Translations under genes and position numbers: made by a program
The notes under the pieces: model-generated
What the model saw: only the letters and a program-made list of their open reading frames with translations
Told to the model about the DNA's origin: nothing
Database searches by the model: none
Shown: one piece after another, positions 5,993 to 12,664 of the stretch
Numbering within the stretch: the first letter of the stretch is position 1
How the letters are laid out: each line of letters opens with the position of its first letter
From: Gemmobacter sp.
Lineage (GTDB): Bacteria > Pseudomonadota > Alphaproteobacteria > Rhodobacterales > Rhodobacteraceae
Direction of reading: 5' to 3'
Length of the DNA: 14,278 nt
Assembly: GCA_003509785.1 (NCBI GenBank)
Contig: DOMY01000037.1
Location: forward strand, 7,610 to 21,887

Positions 5993-6454
5993 GCGATCCT
6001 CTCTGGATGCGAGTTGGCGAAGCTGGGGGAGTGCGGGGGTGTTCACGAGACCGGCGCTGTCGATCCGCATCACGCGGCGGTCAGGCAGGGTCAGGAAATC
6101 GGGCGAGATGAAGCGATAGGCCCGCCCCTCAAGCGCGGCGCGGCCTTCGGGCGTCCACTCGACCGAAGCCATGATCCGGTCTCCCTCGACCTCCATGGCG
6201 GTGATCCAGCCTGCAGCCCGGGTATCCGGTCGCGCATCACCCACCGGCACACTGCGATGGTCGAAATCGACCAGCAGCCTGCCGCCGGGTGCCGCCGCAA
6301 AGCTGGCGGCTATCACAGCGGCCGGATCGGCCAGCGTGAATGCCGGGCGGGCATCATCAGTCTTGAACTGGCCGACCGGGATCAGCTCGATCCGGTCAGC
6401 CAGAGCATCAGGGAGGCGCATCGCGGCGCAGGTGTTTCGGACAAGCTGGGTCAT
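5438..6454 (-). CDS. Prohead protease with C-terminal scaffold (Mu I-like)
   Basis: A 338-aa protein. The N-terminal ~150 residues match Mu-like_Pro proteases: LLVDFDHRSVP (His67 is a likely catalytic residue), AAGWITAMEVEGDRI, VEWTPEGRAAL, and AYRFISPDFLTL. They should cut scaffold and head proteins during capsid maturation. Residues ~155-338 are helical and charged with low-complexity parts, as expected of an internal scaffold. In Mu the separate scaffold protein Z is made from an internal start in this same gene, and the same seems true here (next entry). The ATG at 6454 has only a weak ribosome site, and it is the first gene after the terminator. The stop lies three bases before the decoration gene start. 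Confidence 0.9.
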   Translation of the reverse strand: MTQLVRNTCAAMRLPDALADRIELIPVGQFKTDDARPAFTLADPAAVIAASFAAAPGGRLLVDFDHRSVPVGDARPDTRAAGWITAMEVEGDRIMASVEWTPEGRAALEGRAYRFISPDFLTLPDRRVMRIDSAGLVNTPALPQLRQLASREDRMEPLDEIAGALGIAADKPADIVARVKALATSETQLASIMTAAGVTGGDVTRQICAKLAERAPDPTQFVSMKAHDAVVRQLASLQDAITKDRIDTAIDAGRAAGKITPANEDDFRQLASKDFDFFQRFVDRAPVLVNLGDRQLAGRLPPVKTAADGLDALERQIASRMGVSEADYLKQRAAMQEG

Positions 6455-6583
6455 GCCAGCTGATTGCCACAGCCTGCCGGATTTAGGCCCGGGGATGCAG
6501 TTTCAGAGGGATCGCCCGCGCCGGGCGGGACATGCGGCGGGGGCCTTGCCCGCAACACCGTTTAAACGCGCAGGATTGCGTTC
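6455..6583 (-). promoter_or_regulatory. Protease leader region; probable late promoter site (PI-like), elements not resolved
   Basis: These 129 bases after the terminator and before the protease ATG contain no supported gene. Because a terminator precedes it, the protease-capsid-tail genes need a promoter here or read-through. Mu has a late promoter, PI, at exactly this place. Visible items are the 10-bp palindrome CGTTTAAACG (6559-6568), an AACGC/GCGTT inverted repeat (6564-6582) and a 6-bp hairpin CGCCCG-CGC-CGGGCG (6513-6527). A TTGAAC followed by an AT-rich TTTAAAC exists, but the spacing is short (13-15), so I do not call a -35/-10 pair. Confidence 0.45.
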
Positions 6584-6619
6584 AAAAAGGCCCGACCCCG
6601 ATTTTCGCGGGGAACGGGC
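6584..6619 (-). terminator. Rho-independent terminator at end of packaging/MuF transcription unit
   Basis: Read on the minus strand: GCCCG (6619-6615), a TT/T internal bulge, CCCCG (6612-6608), loop CGAAAAT, CGGGG (6600-6596), T, CGGGC (6594-6590), then CTTTTT (6589-6584). Ten GC-rich pairs directly followed by a T-run is a standard intrinsic terminator. It lies 12 bases after the 58-aa gene and about 130 bases before the protease gene. Confidence 0.8.
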
Positions 6620-6630
6620 GGGCTACAGGC

Positions 6631-6807
6631 TCAGCCCGCCTGTGCGGGCGATTTTTCGGGGGGTGTCGTGATCGCCCGGATATGCGCCGTGGCATGGTCG
6701 ATCAGCGTATCGCGGGCCATGTCCTGCGGCTCGGTCTGCAGATCGGCCAGGCGCTGGCGCCAGCCGTCCAGGTCGAACAGGTCAGGGTCGGGCCTAAGGG
6801 CGCGCAT
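6631..6807 (-). CDS. Unknown 58-aa protein overlapping the MuF gene end
   Basis: The reading frame begins with ATG at 6807, inside the last codons of the MuF gene (14-base overlap), and ends in TGA at 6631-6633. It reads MRALRPDPDLFDLDGWRQRL, then a helical stretch (MARDTLIDHATAHIRAI) and a short polar tail. No membrane segment or known motif is present. It fills the space between MuF and the terminator and is the last gene of the upstream transcription unit. Its place is where Mu carries gene G. No clear ribosome site is seen; translation would depend on coupling to the MuF gene. It could be a chance frame, but its length, position and helical character favour a gene. Confidence 0.55.
   Translation of the reverse strand: MRALRPDPDLFDLDGWRQRLADLQTEPQDMARDTLIDHATAHIRAITTPPEKSPAQAG
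6634..6656 (+). terminator. Hairpin with T-run, plus-strand orientation
   Basis: On the plus strand GCCCGC (6634-6639), loop CTGT, GCGGGC (6644-6649) is followed by GA and five T (6652-6656). This is an intrinsic-terminator shape for plus-strand (antisense) transcription. On the minus strand the hairpin overlaps the last codons of the 58-aa gene and has no U-run behind it. Confidence 0.5.
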
Positions 6808-8098
6808 CGATCAGCCTCTGGATCAGGTCGGCATGGGCATCCATCAGCTGACGGACACGATTGGACATGCGGAAATGATAGGTGACGGCCTCGCGTTTCT
6901 CAAGCCAGAGCATCCGGGCATGCCCGAAAACCTCTGCCCCCTGTGGCAGCAGGCGCAGCTCGTCGGCAAATTCCGGGATCAGGGTCGAGAAATCGGCCAG
7001 CAATGGCCGCAGCTCAGCCTTTGGCCGCCGCACCGCGCGCCAGATCGACCCACCGGGGCTGACGGCTGTGATCGACTGCCCGGCCTGACCGAACAGGATG
7101 CCCAGATCGTCGGATGACAGCGTGGCCTCGGTCACATGCGAGCGGAAAAAGCTGGCGCCGGATGGGATGTCCAGCCCGTCCAGCGGCACCACATCCGGGC
7201 GGGCGGGCTGGGCAGACCGCATCACCACAGGCACAGAATCGGCATCGGTGATGACCAGCGCCTCGCGCCCGTCGCCCAGGCGGCGAAGCCGCAGACCTTC
7301 GAGGATGCCGCGTTCTGATGCGCGCTGTGCCGGGGCACGATCAGGCGTCAAGCGGTCCCAGTCTGTGCCCATATCCAGCCAGGTCGCGCCTGGATTGGTG
7401 TCAAAGCTGGGGTCGACCCCGGCAGGCACCATGAACCGCTCGCCGCTGCGCTTGTTGATCCAGGGCTGTTCCTCCAGATCCATGGGGGGCGAGACGGTCT
7501 TGCCGTTGCGCTGCATCCAGCCTTCGGTGCGCTGCAGGACGGTGCAGCCGCAGAGCCAGCCGTTTAGCGGATAGATGCGCAGCCAGATCGGATCATCCAC
7601 CCGCCAGATCTTGCCGTGGAAGCGGGCGTGATCATGGCGCTTGGTCGGTCGTTCGATCTGGACATATTCCAGATACGGGAAAGCGTCCTTGGTGCGCTGG
7701 ATGCGCGCCCAGTGCCCGGCGGCATGGGCCGTGCGCATGTTTGTGTCAAAGATCACGCGCAGGCGCCGCATCGATCCGAGTTGCACCTCCTGCAACTCGC
7801 CGGTTAGCGGGTCGCGCTCGATCGACTTGCCCCACCAGCCCATCTCCTGCAGGCGCGGCGCCAGATCGCTCTGGAACTGAGCCAAGGTCCGTCCTTCGGC
7901 CAGGGCGCGGTCAACTTCGCCCCGGATCGCCTGCTCCACATCGTCGCGCATGGCCTTGGCCACCACGAAATCCCGCGCGTGGTCCTCGCGGAAATGGTCC
8001 AGGTGATGAAAACGCTGCAACTGCGGGGCAAACCCCTTGCTGCGGAAATATTCGATGGCTTCGCGGTGCTGCAGCGGTTTCAGGTCGATCTGGGCCAT
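6794..8098 (-). CDS. Minor head protein, MuF/gpF family (Mu gp30-like), with unusual C-terminal domain
   Basis: A 434-aa protein. Residues ~1-110 are helical with DHFREDHARDFVVAKAM. Residues ~112-190 carry the Phage_Mu_F signature: RVIFDTNMRTAHAAGHW, then HARFHGKIWRVDD and IYPLNGWLCGCTVLQR, as in phage SPP1 gp7/Mu gpF proteins that bind the portal and are packaged in the head. Residues ~275-430 form a second domain. It contains FFRSHVTEATLSSDDLGI and SITAVSPGGSIWRAV, whose spacing recalls a JAB/MPN fold with its first metal His replaced by Arg (see findings). C-terminal domains of MuF proteins vary between phages and are sometimes toxins. The ATG has GAAAGG 7 bases before it. The end overlaps the next ORF by 14 bases. 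Confidence 0.9.
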   Translation of the reverse strand: MAQIDLKPLQHREAIEYFRSKGFAPQLQRFHHLDHFREDHARDFVVAKAMRDDVEQAIRGEVDRALAEGRTLAQFQSDLAPRLQEMGWWGKSIERDPLTGELQEVQLGSMRRLRVIFDTNMRTAHAAGHWARIQRTKDAFPYLEYVQIERPTKRHDHARFHGKIWRVDDPIWLRIYPLNGWLCGCTVLQRTEGWMQRNGKTVSPPMDLEEQPWINKRSGERFMVPAGVDPSFDTNPGATWLDMGTDWDRLTPDRAPAQRASERGILEGLRLRRLGDGREALVITDADSVPVVMRSAQPARPDVVPLDGLDIPSGASFFRSHVTEATLSSDDLGILFGQAGQSITAVSPGGSIWRAVRRPKAELRPLLADFSTLIPEFADELRLLPQGAEVFGHARMLWLEKREAVTYHFRMSNRVRQLMDAHADLIQRLIDARP

Positions 8099-8108
8099 GG
8101 GACGCCTT

Positions 8109-8303
8109 TCAGTTTACCGGAGGGCGCGGCCGCTGGCACGGCACACGCTGGACGGTGAGAATGTAATCCACACCGTCCAGATCAACGACGATTGCAGCAA
8201 GATCTCCGGGAAAAAGCAATATTTCGTTCGGCACCCGCTGGCCCTCGTCGGCCCCGAGCATTGCAGAGATCTTGGTGACGGAGGCGAGCATGCTATGCGC
8301 CAT
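8109..8303 (-). CDS. Unknown 64-aa protein between portal and MuF genes
   Basis: A small protein beginning MAHSMLASVTKISAMLGADE, with a beta-rich middle (LLFPGDLAAIVVDLDGVDYI) and a basic, proline-rich end. I recognise no family. The frame is open back to 8351, but the ATG at 8303 lies one base after the portal stop, the same TGA-N-ATG spacing seen between the gp26-like and gp27-like genes, so I choose it. The TGA stop at 8109 forms part of the ribosome site (TGAAAGG) of the MuF gene. The tight fit between two head genes argues for a real gene, perhaps a head or connector accessory. Confidence 0.6.
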   Translation of the reverse strand: MAHSMLASVTKISAMLGADEGQRVPNEILLFPGDLAAIVVDLDGVDYILTVQRVPCQRPRPPVN

Positions 8304-8304
8304 G

Positions 8305-9894
8305 TCAGCCACGAATGCCTGCGCCGACTTCGCCCGCGACCCGCGCCGCAAATGTTGATCGGGTCAGCAGATCGGCCACCGGGCCGGGCGATCCGGCTCC
8401 GAAAACCGCGAGTATGTCGCGCACCTGATCCATATCCGCCGCCCCGGCAAGCGCTTCCAGGAGGGCGCCGATCTCGCCCTCCATCGTCCGCTGCAGGTCG
8501 CCGCCCTGGATCAGCTCATCCACCAGGGCCTCGACACTGTCGCGTGGGCCGGGATCAGCGACCCGGGCGGCAGTCTGACGCTCGACCGCAGGCGGGTTGG
8601 CGGGTGGCGGATCACCGGGCACAGGCAGGGCAACAGGTGGCGGTTCGGGGGCGGGAGGTGTCAGCACCTCTTCGCCCTTTTCCGGTTCGCGCAGGGCAAA
8701 GACCTCGCGGATCTGCCGCACAGTGATCTTCAGCCCCGCCTTCGGCCCCTTTTCCATCAGCTCCAGCATCAGCTTCGGGTCAACCGTTTCCGGCGGTGGG
8801 AAACTGATATGCGGCAGTGCCACCGACCCGCTGAAGTTGACCCGGGCCAGTGCACCGGCAACATCGCGCTGCAGCGTGGCAGCCAGCTGTTCTGCATCGG
8901 CGTCGCGGATGTCGTCGCGCACCTTTTCGTGGATATTGCCGACCGCATGGCCACCCGCGATGGCATCGGTGGTGGCCACCTGGCCCAGAATGCCCTTCGA
9001 AAGCTGCTCGTCCCAATAGCGCGCATTGCCTTCATAGAGCTTTTCCGAGCCAGAGCTGGCGGCGGAAATCACCTCCAGATCCATGTCTTTGGGAATGATC
9101 GCCGCCATATCCACGCCGATCTGTCGCGCGGCGCGCAACAGGGTCAGCCGGTCGGCCTGGCTGGAGGTCGGGCCATATTTGCCGAGCCGCAGCGGGTGGC
9201 CATAGGCCTCCAGAAAGATCGCCCAGTCCTTCAGCGTGTAATTTTTGAACAGATAGGCCCAGGCCGCCAGCCGGGCGAGGCCGCCGCGGATCGCCAGGCC
9301 GGATTTTGCCTTGGCCAGATGGATCACATAGCTGTCAGGGCGCAGCGGCTGCGGCCCTGCATTGTCACGCAGGTAGAGATAGCTGCCATTTTCGCGGTCG
9401 AACTCAAACCAGCGCGGATCGACATGTTCCATGCCGCAGATCTTCAGGCCCTTGGCGCCCTCGCGTTCCCAGAGGATTTCGCAGACGGAATAGGCCTTGC
9501 CCAAGGCATCCATCATGTCGATCAGCGAGGTGCGCACCGCCGCCGAGATCAGCGCCTGGCGGGTCATGTCGGCCAGCTCTTCCGCCTCGGTCGTGTCGTC
9601 GCCCGCATCGACCTGCACTTCCAGCGACCGGATGGCCCGCTTCCGCACCCCCAGCACGGCGGCGTAATGCAGATCTTTCTCTTCCATCTGTTCGGCCAGC
9701 TCCAGATAGGCCGTGGCATCGCCGGTCTCCGCCTCGCGCAGGATTGCGGCCAGCCGCGTTGGGGTCAGCCCATCCGCCGGGTGGCCGGTCTGGATCGACC
9801 GGATCGAGCCGAGCGAGGGCACAGCCTGCCGGTCCAGCATCTGCGCGGCTGGCACCCGCTGGAGCGGTCTGCCGAATTGATCAAGGATTGCCAT
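8305..9894 (-). CDS. Portal protein, DUF935 family (Mu gp29-like)
   Basis: A 529-aa protein whose N-terminal ~400 residues follow the DUF935 pattern: LAAILREAETGDATAYLEL, then EKDLHYAAVLGVRKRAI, AYSVCEILWE, DPRWFEFDRE, and KDWAIFLEAYGHPLRLGKYG. These form the ring through which DNA passes and to which terminase docks. After about residue 400 comes a proline-rich linker (APEPPPVALPVPGDPPP) and a helical C-terminal end. The TTG at 9900 would add two residues, but the ATG at 9894 overlaps the terminase TAA (TAATG) and is the natural start. Length is near that of Mu gp29. Its stop is one base from the start of a 64-aa gene, with the MuF gene after that. Confidence 0.93.
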   Translation of the reverse strand: MAILDQFGRPLQRVPAAQMLDRQAVPSLGSIRSIQTGHPADGLTPTRLAAILREAETGDATAYLELAEQMEEKDLHYAAVLGVRKRAIRSLEVQVDAGDDTTEAEELADMTRQALISAAVRTSLIDMMDALGKAYSVCEILWEREGAKGLKICGMEHVDPRWFEFDRENGSYLYLRDNAGPQPLRPDSYVIHLAKAKSGLAIRGGLARLAAWAYLFKNYTLKDWAIFLEAYGHPLRLGKYGPTSSQADRLTLLRAARQIGVDMAAIIPKDMDLEVISAASSGSEKLYEGNARYWDEQLSKGILGQVATTDAIAGGHAVGNIHEKVRDDIRDADAEQLAATLQRDVAGALARVNFSGSVALPHISFPPPETVDPKLMLELMEKGPKAGLKITVRQIREVFALREPEKGEEVLTPPAPEPPPVALPVPGDPPPANPPAVERQTAARVADPGPRDSVEALVDELIQGGDLQRTMEGEIGALLEALAGAADMDQVRDILAVFGAGSPGPVADLLTRSTFAARVAGEVGAGIRG

Positions 9895-11360
9895 TACCAA
9901 GCCCCTCCGCCCCAGCGTTCGCTGGTGGCTGTTTCGTCATCTTCGTCACGGTCGGGCGCGGCCCAGCGGCTGCGGGTGCCAGGCACGCCCTGATAGCCAA
10001 AGTTCTCCGGGCCGAGATCGGCAGCCGAAACCGCCAGTGCCCCGGCCCAGAAGCGGTCGGCGTGGCCGTCGCTGTCACGGTCCGCCACCAGGCGACGGAT
10101 GCCGGTCAGGCCCACCTGCGATTTCACGGAATGCAGGTCTGCGCGCAGGACCGGATCACCGGCAGGGATGCGCGTCTTGCGGTCCTGCATGCTTTCCTTA
10201 AGCGTCGTGGCCATGTCGAGCTTCGCGGCTGGCGTAAACAGCACCCCTTCAACCCGATCCTCGCCATGGCGGCGCTTGGCATCCTCGACCGGCTTTTCGC
10301 CCATGCCGGTCTGGTCCATACGGCAGCGCACCACGCGATAGCGCTTCATCACCTCATCCAGCAGCCGGTCCTGTTCGGCAAAGTTGATCCGCTTGCGGGC
10401 AATGATTTCGCGGGTGACCAGCACTTCCCCCACGAGCTCCAGCACCCAGATCACGAACAGGTCGTTGCGGGCGGCAATATCGACGCCCACGAAACACAGC
10501 CCGCCCATGTAATGTTCGGGGATGCCGGCACTGTTGCTTTCGCAGGCCGAGATCAGGTCGTAATCCAGCCAGCTCGAAGCCTCATCCAGCCAGGCCAGTT
10601 CGAATTCCTGCGCCCAGGCATCCTGATCGGCCATGCCTGCCCGCAACTCGTCAACATTGACATCCAGCCCCTGCCGCACCGCCTCGTAAATGTCGATGTG
10701 GTGGCGTGACCAGATCCGGCCTTCCTTCTCGGCCGTCATCAATTCGTAGAACTTGTTGCCCTTGCCATTCGGGGTGCTGATGACGCGGATGCGATGCCCG
10801 CCGCGCGCCGCCACCGGATAGGCCGAACCCCATATCCTCCGGCTGTCGGCATGGAAGGCGAATTCGTCCAGCAGCAGGTTGCCGCCGAAACCGCGAGCCG
10901 CATCCGGGCTGGCCGACAGCGCGACCACGCGCGAGCCGCCCGGGAAATGCACCTCCTGCGTCCGGTAGCGGGCCTCCGGCACATCGACCAAGAAGGTCTG
11001 CCCGCCCTGGCGCATTTCCTTGGCATGCGCCGGCACATGGAATTCGTCCTCGACAAACCGGGGCTGGCCCTGACGTGCCAGGCCAGAGACCACCGCATAA
11101 TAGGCCCGTGTCATGGGCTTCAATGCGTCTTCAAGGGCCTCTTTTGCCGTGCCTTCCGACCGCGACAGGATCGTCCAGCGCACCTTGCGCCGGTCGATCT
11201 CGGCCTTGATGCAGTCATCCACGATCTCGCCGCAGCTGCCGAAAGTCTTGCCACCGCGCCGCGTGAACATGCCAATCTTGAAGCGCGACTGATCCGCGAT
11301 CCATGCCTTCTGATAGGGCAGGAAATGGATGATCGGGCTGTCAGGGACAGTGGCGCTCAT
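9894..11360 (-). CDS. terL: Terminase large subunit (Mu gp28-like)
   Basis: A 488-aa packaging motor and nuclease that drives DNA into the prohead. The N-terminal ATPase shows an adenine-binding YQKAW (residues 16-20), Walker A RRGGKTFGS (34-42, Lys38), Walker B NLLLDEF (161-167, Asp165-Glu166) and the coupling motif STPNGKG (195-201). The C-terminal RNase H-like nuclease shows CFVGVDIA (Asp294), RCRMDQTG (Asp349) and a late SDGHADRFWAG (Asp431/Asp436) as probable metal ligands. In Mu-like phages this enzyme packages by headful from integrated copies and carries flanking host DNA. The ATG overlaps the upstream stop by four bases, and the TAA shares one base with the portal ATG. The order terminase-portal-MuF is exactly that of Mu gp28-29-30. 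Confidence 0.95.
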   Translation of the reverse strand: MSATVPDSPIIHFLPYQKAWIADQSRFKIGMFTRRGGKTFGSCGEIVDDCIKAEIDRRKVRWTILSRSEGTAKEALEDALKPMTRAYYAVVSGLARQGQPRFVEDEFHVPAHAKEMRQGGQTFLVDVPEARYRTQEVHFPGGSRVVALSASPDAARGFGGNLLLDEFAFHADSRRIWGSAYPVAARGGHRIRVISTPNGKGNKFYELMTAEKEGRIWSRHHIDIYEAVRQGLDVNVDELRAGMADQDAWAQEFELAWLDEASSWLDYDLISACESNSAGIPEHYMGGLCFVGVDIAARNDLFVIWVLELVGEVLVTREIIARKRINFAEQDRLLDEVMKRYRVVRCRMDQTGMGEKPVEDAKRRHGEDRVEGVLFTPAAKLDMATTLKESMQDRKTRIPAGDPVLRADLHSVKSQVGLTGIRRLVADRDSDGHADRFWAGALAVSAADLGPENFGYQGVPGTRSRWAAPDRDEDDETATSERWGGGAW

Positions 11361-11569
11361 CGGTCATCACCGTTCCGATAGCGTTCAAATCGCACCGCCT
11401 CGGCCTCGGCCGCCGCTTCCAGCTGCATCTGGACCTGCAACTGTTCGCGGATGACCCGCGCCCCGCGGCGCAGGGATTTCACGAGATCATCCTGCCCACG
11501 GCCTGCCAGGCGATCAGCCTGGGCCATCAGATCATTGGCAACCTGGGCAGGGCTGGTCATTTGGTTCAC
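11357..11569 (-). CDS. Small helical protein upstream of terminase, unknown function
   Basis: A 70-aa, almost wholly helical and charged protein rich in Gln, Ala, Arg and Glu (EQLQVQMQLEAAAEAEA), probably one or two amphipathic helices. The start is GTG at 11569, supported by AGGAAAGGC just before it; an in-frame ATG three codons later (11560) is the alternative. Its stop overlaps the terminase ATG by four bases, so its translation probably feeds that of the terminase. I do not recognise a family. Being directly before the large subunit, it could help packaging, but the gp27-like protein is the better small-terminase candidate. Confidence 0.7.
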   Translation of the reverse strand: MNQMTSPAQVANDLMAQADRLAGRGQDDLVKSLRRGARVIREQLQVQMQLEAAAEAEAVRFERYRNGDDR

Positions 11570-11597
11570 GCCTTTCCTGATCCACTAGCTTGGGCAG

Positions 11598-11915
11598 TCA
11601 TTTTCCGAATTCTTCTGAGGTGCGGCGCCAGAACTCATGGGCGCGACCGTCCTCGGGATCGACGCAGCGCCAGAGGCTGCGAAGATAGGGGTCGCCCTGG
11701 CTGAACCAGGTGGAACAGTATTGCCCCTGATCGCCATGGCAGCTGCGATGTGCACGCGGTGGTGGGGTATAGAGTGCTTCCATGACCTTGGTGCAGTGCC
11801 CGTTCCGGATCAGCGCGCGCTCCTCACGGTCGATGCTGACAGCAAGGGCACCGACGCCGAGCAAGGCGGCGATGCCGCAGAGGCCGCCGAACGCTTTCAG
11901 AGCATCATCGGTCAT
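11598..11915 (-). CDS. Unknown cysteine-rich, membrane-anchored small protein
   Basis: A 105-aa protein that I do not recognise. About residues 9-27 are hydrophobic (FGGLCGIAALLGVGALAVS) and are followed by charged DREER, so a single N-terminal anchor or uncleaved signal is likely. The remaining ~75 residues are hydrophilic with four cysteines (residues 41, 59, 67, 84) and several aromatic residues, which could form two disulfides if the domain faces the periplasm. No lipobox is seen. The start overlaps the upstream stop (ATGA). A role in lysis or in superinfection control at the envelope is possible but not shown by the sequence. Confidence 0.7.
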   Translation of the reverse strand: MTDDALKAFGGLCGIAALLGVGALAVSIDREERALIRNGHCTKVMEALYTPPPRAHRSCHGDQGQYCSTWFSQGDPYLRSLWRCVDPEDGRAHEFWRRTSEEFGK

Positions 11916-12124
11916 GCCGCCACCTGCATCAGCATGGCCCCGAAATCCAGCAACTGGCCGCAGTGCGAACAGATGTCGAAACGGTCATGAAGCGGGATTT
12001 CAAAGCCGGTTTCGACCTCTTCGGCTTCCACCATGCAATCGACCTCCACCTCGCAGGCCGGGCAGGCATAGGTCAGCGCCAGGCTGGTGATCGTGGCGCG
12101 CATGGCATGGGGTGTGTCATCCAT
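11912..12124 (-). CDS. Small zinc-ribbon protein of unknown function
   Basis: A 70-aa acidic protein. It has two Cys pairs, CPAC at residues 21-24 and CSHC at residues 52-55, the spacing of a zinc ribbon, with beta-prone acidic sequence between them. No helix-turn-helix, membrane segment or known enzymatic motif is visible. Its ATG shares one base with the stop of the gp27-like gene and its own stop overlaps the next start by four bases, so it lies inside the packaging operon. A second start (Met 8) would keep both Cys pairs. It could be an adaptor for packaging or a host-interaction protein; nothing in the sequence decides this. Confidence 0.75.
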   Translation of the reverse strand: MDDTPHAMRATITSLALTYACPACEVEVDCMVEAEEVETGFEIPLHDRFDICSHCGQLLDFGAMLMQVAA

Positions 12125-12663
12125 CAGGAAAACCCCATGATCTCGCGCGCCTTGCGCCGGAAATCCTCGTCCACTTCGCCAGATGCGGCAGCGGCATCGA
12201 GCCGTGCGGCCTGCGCCTTGCGGTCGGCGGCGATGGTCTGTTCGCGGATGCCGGACGAGGACATGACGTCCTTCAGCATCTTGCCCAGGAAGTGCAGTTC
12301 CTTCGGGTCGATCTGGTCGCCTTCCTTCAGGGCCTGCGATTTCATGACCTTGAAAGCCAGCGTCGTAATCATCTGGAACAGGACGGAATGGCGTTTGGCT
12401 TCATCGGCCAGCCCTTCATCCTGCATCCAGCCCACGGCCCAGGCGCTGGCCTCTTCCTGCGCCCGAACCATGGCCTCATATTCCACACCATAGGCATGGA
12501 TCGCGGATTTACGGATGCGCAGCTCCAGCCCTTCCTCTTCCAGCCGGAAGTTCAGCCTTTCGGCCAGATCCTCGTATCCGGCAAAGCCGCTGGCGCGCAG
12601 CTCCTCCTGCAGCCAGCCGCGCAACTCGGCAGGCAGAAGATCGATCTTGCGGGGCGGGGGCAT
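12124..12663 (-). CDS. DUF3486 family protein (Mu gp27-like), probable small terminase subunit
   Basis: A 179-aa, largely helical, highly charged protein. It opens with MPPPRKIDLLPAELRGWLQ, a helix-turn-helix-like start typical of DUF3486 proteins: a 'lP..vr..l...l...g..gy..l...l' pattern followed by a segment on serine/arginine recognition (LRIRKSAIHAYG). In Mu the gp27 protein precedes the large terminase and is regarded as the small, DNA-recognising subunit, which fits here. The reading frame extends upstream to 12780, but that extension overlaps the gp26-like gene by about 115 bases and has no conserved character. The ATG at 12663, one base after the gp26-like stop, gives the usual family length. 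Three small genes separate it from the large terminase. Confidence 0.85.
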   Translation of the reverse strand: MPPPRKIDLLPAELRGWLQEELRASGFAGYEDLAERLNFRLEEEGLELRIRKSAIHAYGVEYEAMVRAQEEASAWAVGWMQDEGLADEAKRHSVLFQMITTLAFKVMKSQALKEGDQIDPKELHFLGKMLKDVMSSSGIREQTIAADRKAQAARLDAAAASGEVDEDFRRKAREIMGFS

Positions 12664-12664
12664 G

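Noticed and set aside
6480..6530. 16-codon frame MSRPARAIPLKLHPRA in the protease leader, minus strand
   Set aside because: It has no ribosome site and is too short to support. It is listed only because a GC hairpin lies within it.
6545..6590. TTGAAC ... TTTAAAC as a sigma-70 type promoter
   Set aside because: The spacing is only 13-15 bases and the -10 match is poor. A phage activator-dependent late promoter would not need these boxes.
8304..8351. Longer start (8351) for the 64-aa gene
   Set aside because: It would overlap the portal C-terminus by about 47 bases. ATG 8303 has the same spacing to the upstream stop as another gene pair in the window.
8809..10709. Plus-strand frames of 394 and 467 codons
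   Set aside because: They are antisense shadows of portal and terminase, produced by GC-rich third positions. The second is proline/arginine/serine-rich without domain character.
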